From: Acidobacteriota bacterium
GTDB taxonomy: Bacteria; Acidobacteriota; Thermoanaerobaculia; Thermoanaerobaculales; Thermoanaerobaculaceae
Reading direction: 5' to 3'
Assembly (NCBI GenBank): GCA_021782525.1
Contig: JAJXUY010000023.1
Location: forward strand, 1-11,665
Length of the DNA stretch: 11,665 nucleotides
Part shown: one piece after another, positions 7,438 through 11,665 of the stretch
Position numbering within the stretch: the stretch's first letter is position 1
Layout: the number at the start of each line of letters is the position of its first letter
Position numbers and translations under genes: made by a program
Notes under the pieces: generated by a model
What the model saw: the letters and a program-made list of their open reading frames with translations, nothing else
Databases searched by the model: none
What the model was told of the DNA's origin: nothing

Positions 7438-8571
7438 GTGAAACGAGAGCTATCCGATCTGAGCGAGCGAGCCGAGGCGGTCCTCAAGGGCGCCCTGGCG
7501 GAGGTGCCATTCCTTAGGCTCGACACCGCGATGGGGTGGCGCGTGGCCGAGCCTGCACCAGGGAAGCCCGACCTCGATCTCAGGATCAGGGTGGCGTCCA
7601 CCGAGGCTCAGCTCTCGTTTCTGGTCGAGGTCAAGCAGAGCGGGGAACCGCGGTACGCCAGGGACGCCATCAACCAACTCCTCCGCTACCGCCAGGCGAG
7701 ACCGAACGCATATCTCGTCTTCGCGGCTCCGTACATCTCCCCGGACACGGTGGCCCTATGCGCCGCCGAGGGCGTCGGCACGATCGACTTCGCCGGCAAC
7801 TGCTTCCTGAGCTTCGGGGAGATCTTCATCCGGCGTGAGGGGAGGCCGAACCCGTTCGCGAAGCGGCGTGGGCTACGGTCCCTGTACGCGCCGAAATCCG
7901 AGCGCATCCTCCGTGTCCTGCTTCAGGACCCTCGGGTGGCGTGGAAGACGGTCGCCCTGGCGACGCAGGCGCGCGTCAGCCTTGGCCAAGTCGCCAAGGT
8001 CAAGCAGCACCTGGCGGACCGGGAATTGACCAAGGTCGGAGAGCAGGGCTTCGCTCTCAGCGATCCGCGAGCGTTGCTCCGGGATTGGACCCAGTTCTAC
8101 CGCATCGGGCGCAACACTGAGCGCGGCTACTACAGCCCGTTGCCGATCGCGGAGGTCGAGCGGGCCCTGGCGAAGAGGTGTGCCGCCGACGGCGTGGCAT
8201 ACGCGCTGACAGCGTTCTCCGGGGCTGCGCGGTATGCTCCGTTCGTTCGCTATCAGCAGGCGACGATCTACGTCGGCGCCGACCCCGCTCCGAGCGTCGC
8301 GAAGGTCGGGCTCAAGAGCGTGGCTAGCGGAGCGAACGTGCGCATTCTCGAGCCCTATGACGACGGGGTGTTCTACGACAGCCGAGAGATCGACGGCGTC
8401 AGGGTCGCCAGCGCCCTGCAGGTGTTCCTCGATCTGCAGAGTGCCCGTGGTCGTGGCGAGGAAGCGGCAGCGTTCCTGCTCCGGGAGGTCATCGAGAAGT
8501 CATGGGAGACACCAGCGAAGACTACACGGCCGACGCGGTCGAAGCGGCGCGCTCCGTCATCCTCGAGCTGA
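7438..8571 (+). CDS. AbiEi-like (AbiEi_2 type) regulator/antitoxin with PD-(D/E)xK-like N-terminal domain
   Basis: This 377-aa protein probably acts as the antitoxin and autorepressor of a Type IV (AbiE-like) unit. Residues about 10-132 look like a PD-(D/E)xK fold: D45/D47 in 'KPDLDLRI', E64-V65-K66 in 'FLVEVKQSG' and Q80-x3-Y84 in 'QLLRY'. The stretch 'APYISP' then 'IDFAGNCFLSF' (116-126) is typical of AbiEi_2-family proteins. Residues about 152-210 form a winged-helix segment ('SERILRVLLQDP', 'LGQVAKVKQHLADREL'). Residues 225-355 form the C-terminal AbiEi-like domain. The tail from 356 is basic and serine-rich, and it is encoded within a 70-nt overlap with the next gene. GTG 7438 has GAAAGG 10 nt upstream and lies just after the promoter and operator. 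The ATG at 7431 is out of frame. The family call rests on motifs. Whether the nuclease-like domain cuts DNA or only binds it is not known. Confidence 0.75.
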   Translation: MKRELSDLSERAEAVLKGALAEVPFLRLDTAMGWRVAEPAPGKPDLDLRIRVASTEAQLSFLVEVKQSGEPRYARDAINQLLRYRQARPNAYLVFAAPYISPDTVALCAAEGVGTIDFAGNCFLSFGEIFIRREGRPNPFAKRRGLRSLYAPKSERILRVLLQDPRVAWKTVALATQARVSLGQVAKVKQHLADRELTKVGEQGFALSDPRALLRDWTQFYRIGRNTERGYYSPLPIAEVERALAKRCAADGVAYALTAFSGAARYAPFVRYQQATIYVGADPAPSVAKVGLKSVASGANVRILEPYDDGVFYDSREIDGVRVASALQVFLDLQSARGRGEEAAAFLLREVIEKSWETPAKTTRPTRSKRRAPSSSS

Positions 8572-9344
8572 CCCATCTCCTCGGAGAGTACCGAGACGGG
8601 ATCGTACTGATCGGCGGTTGGGTCCCTCCCCTGCTGCTTCCACACGCCGCCCGACAGCACGTCGGCAGCATCGACGTGGACCTCGCCCTCGACCATACGC
8701 AGCTTGCTGAAGCCGGCTACAGGACGATCCGGGAGAGCCTCATCGCGAGGGGATACACCGAAGGATCTCAACCGTTCGTCTTCCGAAGGACTGTCACAGT
8801 CGGAGCCCGTAACGTGGTCGTCGAGGTGGACCTGCTTGCAGGCGAGCACGGGGGCACTGGGCGGAGCCATCGCACGCAGCGCGTTCAGGACGTCAGACCG
8901 CGGAAGGCGCGCGGGTGCGATCTCGCGTTCGACAACCCTACCGAGATCCACCTCGAGGGCTCTCTCCCCGACGGGACACGGGACATCGTGACCGTCCGGG
9001 TCGCGTCGATCGTCCCGTTCCTTGTCATGAAGGCCATTGCACTCGCGGACCGGTTGAAGGCCAAGGATGCCTGGGACATCGACTTCTGTTTGACGCACTA
9101 CCCCGGAGGCGTCGCGGCGTTGGAACCAGCGTTTATGCCACACATGGCCAACGGGCTCGTAACCGAGGCGATCCATCACCTGTCGGAGAAGTATGCGTCC
9201 CCGGATCACTACGGCCCGCGAATGTGCGCGGACTTCGAGGGTGTCACCGACCCGGAGGACCGCGCCATCCGGCAGCGGGCGGCCTATGAGCGCATGGCCG
9301 AGCTGCTGGCCGCACTCGGTGTTCGGACCGACGAGACCAAGTGA
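8502..9344 (+). CDS. AbiEii-like nucleotidyltransferase, probable toxin partner
   Basis: This 280-aa protein shows the DNA polymerase beta-type nucleotidyltransferase fold used by AbiEii/MenA-type toxins. The core is 'IGGW' (37-40), then 'GSIDVD' (55-60) with metal-binding D58 and D60. A third acidic position lies in 'VVVEVDLL' (D110), and a C-terminal 'MKAIALADRLKAKDAWDI' element (176-193) resembles the K-x6-R-x3-KD-x2-D signature of the family. In characterised relatives, such enzymes move nucleotides onto tRNA or other acceptors and block growth; that role here is inferred. ATG 8502 is the only plausible start before the active site, because no other ATG, GTG or TTG occurs in frame. GGGAGG at 8483-8488 is a distant (13 nt) ribosome-binding site, so coupling to the upstream gene, which it overlaps by 70 nt, is likely. 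All catalytic residues appear intact. Confidence 0.78.
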   Translation: MGDTSEDYTADAVEAARSVILELTHLLGEYRDGIVLIGGWVPPLLLPHAARQHVGSIDVDLALDHTQLAEAGYRTIRESLIARGYTEGSQPFVFRRTVTVGARNVVVEVDLLAGEHGGTGRSHRTQRVQDVRPRKARGCDLAFDNPTEIHLEGSLPDGTRDIVTVRVASIVPFLVMKAIALADRLKAKDAWDIDFCLTHYPGGVAALEPAFMPHMANGLVTEAIHHLSEKYASPDHYGPRMCADFEGVTDPEDRAIRQRAAYERMAELLAALGVRTDETK

Positions 9345-9356
9345 GCCGAGCCCGAC

Positions 9357-9363
9357 GGAGGGA
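9357..9363 (+). promoter_or_regulatory. Strong ribosome-binding site deciding the start at 9373
   Basis: GGAGGGA lies 9 nt before ATG 9373. The same frame stays open to an upstream start at 9193, but that part would overlap the nucleotidyltransferase gene and has out-of-frame, Arg/Ser/Pro-rich composition. This site supports ATG 9373. Confidence 0.8.
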
Positions 9364-9372
9364 CCTTGCCGC

Positions 9373-10650
9373 ATGGCTGATCTGACCGAGGTCGCGCCGC
9401 GCGAAATCAACCCAACTGAGCATCCGTCACCGCTGCACCTGACGCGGGAAGCGCTCTATGACCTCGTGTGGACCGAGCCGGTCGTCACGCTTGCCAAACG
9501 CTGGGGCGTCTCCGACGTGGCGGTGGCGAAGTGGTGCCGGAAGCTCAACGTGCCTCGGCCCGAGCGCGGGTATTGGGCGAAGGCGGCCGCCGGCCACGTC
9601 GGCAAGAGGCGGCCGCTGCCGCACGCGAAGAAGGGCGAGCGAACGGAGGTGGTCGTGTCGACGGGAAGCCCGAAGAAACCGACCGAAGCCAAGCCCGCGT
9701 CGGAGGCGCTGCCTGACGACCTCAAGGCGCTCTATCTCGCGTTCGACACTCCCAGCTCCAAGATTGAGGTGTCCGCCGAACTGCGAGGTCAGCACAAGCT
9801 GGTCGCGCAGGTGCAGTCGACGTTGCAGCACGCCCGAACGGACGACGCCGGGATCCTTATCGCGCGCAGCCGATCGCATCTCGATCTCAAGGTGACGCGG
9901 GACACGCTGGACCGCGCGCTGCGGATTGCGGATGCCATGATCAAGGCATTGGAGCAGAACGGAATCCGGATCGCTGTCAGAGAAACCGACGACCAGGGCC
10001 AAGACCGCCGCAGGACAACCGCGACGGTGTTCGGGGAGAAGATTGCCTTCGACCTCACCGAGAAGGTGACGCGGAGCGAGCGCCCGCTGACGCGCGAGGA
10101 GAAGCAGAAGCTCGCCAAGGATCCGTACTTCTGGATCCGAGACAAGTACGCGTACTCGCCTACCGGCAACCTCCGCCTGCGCATCGTGGAGTCGTACTTG
10201 CCCTTCCGGGCCTCCTGGGCGGACGGGAAGCGCCACCGAGTCGAGGATCACCTCACCGACTTCGCCAAGGCTCTGGTGCTCGTAGCTAACAAGCGGCGCC
10301 TCGATCGCGCGGAAGCCGAGCGCCGGCAGAAAGCATGGGAGGAAGAGGCGCGGCGCAGGCGCGAAGCCGAGGAGGCCTGGGAACTCGAGCAGAAACGGCG
10401 GAAGGCACTCGATCTGCTCGAGGAACGCTGGCTCAAGAGCTGCCGTATCCGTCAGTTCGCCGCCACCGTCGAGCAGGCCGCGGCGCAAGCAGGCGCGACT
10501 GCGTCAGACGGCGATGAGCTGCAGCGCTGGTTGACGTGGGCGATTTCCTACGCGGATGCGCTCGACCCATTCAAGGTGCCACCGTTCCTGGCGCTCTTTG
10601 ACCGCACGACCGAGGACGTGCAGCTCGAACCGAGGCGCTACTTCTGGTAG
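9373..10650 (+). CDS. Uncharacterised protein with N-terminal HTH-like segment and charged coiled coil
   Basis: This 425-aa cytoplasmic protein has no function I can name. Residues 22-70 contain a helix-turn-helix-like segment ('LYDLVWTEPVVTLAKRWG', 'VSDVAVAKWCRKL') ending in 'PRPERGYWAK'. I recognise this opening as a recurrent one among bacterial hypothetical proteins. A basic, proline- and lysine-rich linker follows (75-115). Residues 117-235 are a mixed alpha/beta region ('TRDTLDRALRIADAMIKAL', 175-193). Residues 250-300 form another ordered part ('FRASWADGKRHRVEDHL', 278-294). Residues about 306-370 are a long Arg/Glu-rich coiled coil. The protein ends in 'QRWLTWAISYADALDPF' (384-400) and 'RRYFW'. 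No membrane segment or catalytic motif is obvious. It starts 28 nt after the nucleotidyltransferase gene with a good ribosome-binding site, so it is probably in the same operon. A DNA-binding accessory or effector role is possible but unproven. Confidence 0.85.
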   Translation: MADLTEVAPREINPTEHPSPLHLTREALYDLVWTEPVVTLAKRWGVSDVAVAKWCRKLNVPRPERGYWAKAAAGHVGKRRPLPHAKKGERTEVVVSTGSPKKPTEAKPASEALPDDLKALYLAFDTPSSKIEVSAELRGQHKLVAQVQSTLQHARTDDAGILIARSRSHLDLKVTRDTLDRALRIADAMIKALEQNGIRIAVRETDDQGQDRRRTTATVFGEKIAFDLTEKVTRSERPLTREEKQKLAKDPYFWIRDKYAYSPTGNLRLRIVESYLPFRASWADGKRHRVEDHLTDFAKALVLVANKRRLDRAEAERRQKAWEEEARRRREAEEAWELEQKRRKALDLLEERWLKSCRIRQFAATVEQAAAQAGATASDGDELQRWLTWAISYADALDPFKVPPFLALFDRTTEDVQLEPRRYFW

Positions 10651-10655
10651 AACCG

Positions 10656-10667
10656 GTGGCTGCAGCC
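10656..10667. repeat. 12-bp direct repeat, right copy (GTGGCTGCAGCC)
   Basis: This copy is identical to 7363-7374 and lies 5 nt after the stop codon of the third module gene. The pair encloses the promoter and all three genes. The inner palindrome GGCTGCAGCC is the same. Confidence 0.6.
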
Positions 10668-10686
10668 CGAGCATGACCTCCGGGGG

Positions 10687-10734
10687 CGACGTCCTGACGA
10701 GCAGCGCTGGGTTGGTCGAGGCCTCGGGACGTCG
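10687..10734. repeat. Inverted repeat in the convergent gap at the right island edge
   Basis: CGACGTCC (10687-10694) and GGACGTCG (10727-10734) are perfect 8-bp inverted arms 32 nt apart, with a separate palindrome CGAGGCCTCG (10717-10726) between them. It sits between two convergent genes, so it could help end transcription, though no T run is present. Chance is possible in GC-rich DNA. The rest of the 10651-10808 gap shows no gene. Confidence 0.3.
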
Positions 10735-10808
10735 AGTAGCACAAGATGACACGGCGCGGCCCCAAGGTACTCAGGTGTCGGCCGAACGGCGAGACGCGAC
10801 AAACCGAG

Positions 10809-11564
10809 CTACTGCAGCTTATCGAGCAGCCTCTCGGCCTTCGCCTTGATCTGCGGGTGCTCCGGCGCCCAGCGCGGGTCGGGGGTCATGGCGACGATCT
10901 CCTGCAGCTGCTTCACCGCCTCCGCCTTCATCCCCTCCGACTTGTAGCTCTCGGCGAGGTAGAGTTTGGTGAGCGCGTTGGTCGGTGCGCCGGCGAGCGA
11001 CTTCTCGAGGAACGTGATCGACTTCTTGGTGCTGCCGCCCTTGAACCACGGCAGCTTGTAGTACAGCCGGCCGAGGACGCGGTCGGGGCCGTAGCCCTCG
11101 ACCGCGGGGTCGAGCTCGAGGCAGGTCTTCATCTCCTGCTTGATCTCCGGCACCAGGGCGAGCGACTTGAAGATCCCCTTGGCCTCGCCGTAGACGCCGT
11201 CGAGCACGCCGAGCCAGAAGTGGCCCTCGACGCCTTTCGGCGCCAGCGCCACCGCCTCCTTTGCGAGCGTGATGCCGGCGCTGAAGATCGCCATCTTCTC
11301 GCTGTCCGACGCCGCGGCCTCGGTGTACTCGCCGTAGAAGTACGCGGCGCGCGCGCCTTCCCAGCGCGCGTCGGCCGAGGCCGGATCGGCCTTCGCGGCC
11401 CGCTGGAACAGCTCGACCGCCGCCTTCGCCTGCACCGGGTCGGCGCGCTGCTCGTACGCGGCGCGCGCCGCCGCCAGCTCGCCACCCGGTGTTTCCTGCG
11501 CCGCAAGCGACAACACCGTGAACATGCTCGCAACCACAACTCCTGCCGTCTTCCCGATGGTCAT
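10809..11564 (-). CDS. Secreted TPR protein, TRAP-transporter-associated TatT-like family
   Basis: This 251-aa protein starts with a signal peptide: a hydrophobic core at 7-20 and a likely cleavage after 'SLAAQ' near residue 22. No lipobox cysteine is visible, so it is probably periplasmic and soluble. The mature part is all-helical with TPR-like repeats: 'AAVELFQRAAKADPASADARW' in two pieces at 48-57 and 58-68, then 115-152. The stretch 'LGRLYYKLPWFKGGSTKK' (164-181) is followed by 'AESYKSEGMKAEAVKQL' (204-220). The glycine/lysine turn before the repeat is typical of TatT-like proteins, which form periplasmic partners of some TRAP transporters or act as general TPR scaffolds. No TRAP genes are visible here, so a transport role is only inferred. 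ATG 11564 has GAGGAG on the minus strand (forward 11572-11577), 7 nt upstream. Its strongly GC-biased codons match the RND gene rather than the defence genes between them. Confidence 0.8.
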   Translation of the reverse strand: MTIGKTAGVVVASMFTVLSLAAQETPGGELAAARAAYEQRADPVQAKAAVELFQRAAKADPASADARWEGARAAYFYGEYTEAAASDSEKMAIFSAGITLAKEAVALAPKGVEGHFWLGVLDGVYGEAKGIFKSLALVPEIKQEMKTCLELDPAVEGYGPDRVLGRLYYKLPWFKGGSTKKSITFLEKSLAGAPTNALTKLYLAESYKSEGMKAEAVKQLQEIVAMTPDPRWAPEHPQIKAKAERLLDKLQ

Positions 11565-11635
11565 GGCCAGGCTCCTCGCGACGAGTGTACCCCGACCTGA
11601 CGCTCCGGTCCGCTAGAATCCTTTCGGAGGCGCCA

Positions 11636-11665
11636 ATGGAGTTCGGGATCGTGGGGCTCGAGCTG
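11636..11665 (+). CDS. Start of a probable YchF/OBG-like P-loop GTPase (first 10 codons only)
   Basis: ATG 11636 has GGAGG (11626-11630) 5 nt upstream and a -10-like TAGAAT at 11614-11619. The ten visible residues, MEFGIVGLEL, match the beta-1 strand that leads into the P loop of OBG/YchF-type GTPases, which often begin M-x-x-GIVGLP. The window ends before the GxxxxGK(S/T) motif, so the call is tentative. It diverges from the TPR gene across a 71-nt gap that must hold both promoters. Confidence 0.45.
   Translation, partial: MEFGIVGLEL

Noticed and set aside
9193..9372. Upstream extension of the 425-aa protein to 9193
   Set aside because: It would overlap the nucleotidyltransferase gene by about 150 nt with non-protein-like composition. 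ATG 9373 has a strong GGAGGGA site.
8373..9410. Open frame on the - strand opposite the AbiEii-like gene
   Set aside because: The + strand reading has the nucleotidyltransferase active site. This frame has no recognisable motif or promoter.
9427..10488. Open frame on the - strand opposite the 425-aa protein
   Set aside because: It is Arg/Leu/Pro-rich and antisense to a gene with a clear ribosome-binding site and structured protein.
10746..11600. Open frame on the + strand opposite the TatT-like gene
   Set aside because: The - strand has the signal peptide, ribosome-binding site and TPR motifs. This frame is a repetitive Arg/Leu/Val shadow.
1..11665. CRISPR arrays, tRNA or rRNA genes, insertion sequences
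   Set aside because: I saw no regularly spaced repeats, no cloverleaf or rRNA signature, and no transposase or integrase reading frame.

Overview
The window is GC-rich DNA with closely packed genes and no RNA gene. It looks like a bacterial chromosome. An RND efflux pump and a TatT-like TPR lipoprotein-type protein suggest a Gram-negative diderm. The very high G/C at third codon positions and the protein styles would fit an Acidobacteriota or deltaproteobacterial-type genome, but the sequence alone does not fix the taxon.

Layout. (1) Positions 2-1057: the C-terminal third of an RND (AcrB/HAE1-type) inner-membrane transporter, followed by a strong hairpin terminator at 1081-1108. (2) Positions 1253-7259: a tightly coupled + strand operon for a Type I restriction-modification system in the order hsdR - mrr - hsdM - hsdS. 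A complete Mrr-type restriction endonuclease gene lies between the restriction and methylation subunit genes. The junctions are 9 nt, a 1-nt TGATG overlap and a 4-nt ATGA overlap, so translational coupling is likely. (3) Positions 7376-10650: a second + strand module. It has its own near-consensus sigma-70 promoter (TTGACA, 17 bp, TATGAT) and a perfect 8+4+8 inverted repeat at the expected transcription start. It encodes an AbiEi_2-like regulator with a PD-(D/E)xK-like N-terminus, an AbiEii-like nucleotidyltransferase, and an uncharacterised 425-aa protein with an N-terminal helix-turn-helix-like segment and a long charged coiled coil. A 12-bp direct repeat (GTGGCTGCAGCC) occurs just outside both ends of this module. 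(4) Positions 10809-11564 on the - strand: a secreted TPR protein of the TRAP-associated TatT type. Divergent from it, at 11636, are the first ten codons of a probable YchF/OBG-like GTPase.

Reading. Regions 2 and 3 together form a roughly 9.5-kb defence island inserted between ordinary housekeeping or envelope genes. HsdM2S1 would methylate the two-part site read by HsdS, and HsdR would translocate on and cut unmodified DNA. Mrr would attack DNA carrying foreign methylation. The downstream module resembles a Type IV (AbiE-type) toxin-antitoxin or abortive-infection unit, with an added third gene and a nuclease-like fold in the regulator. That three-gene unit, and the Mrr insertion inside the hsd operon, are the most interesting points.
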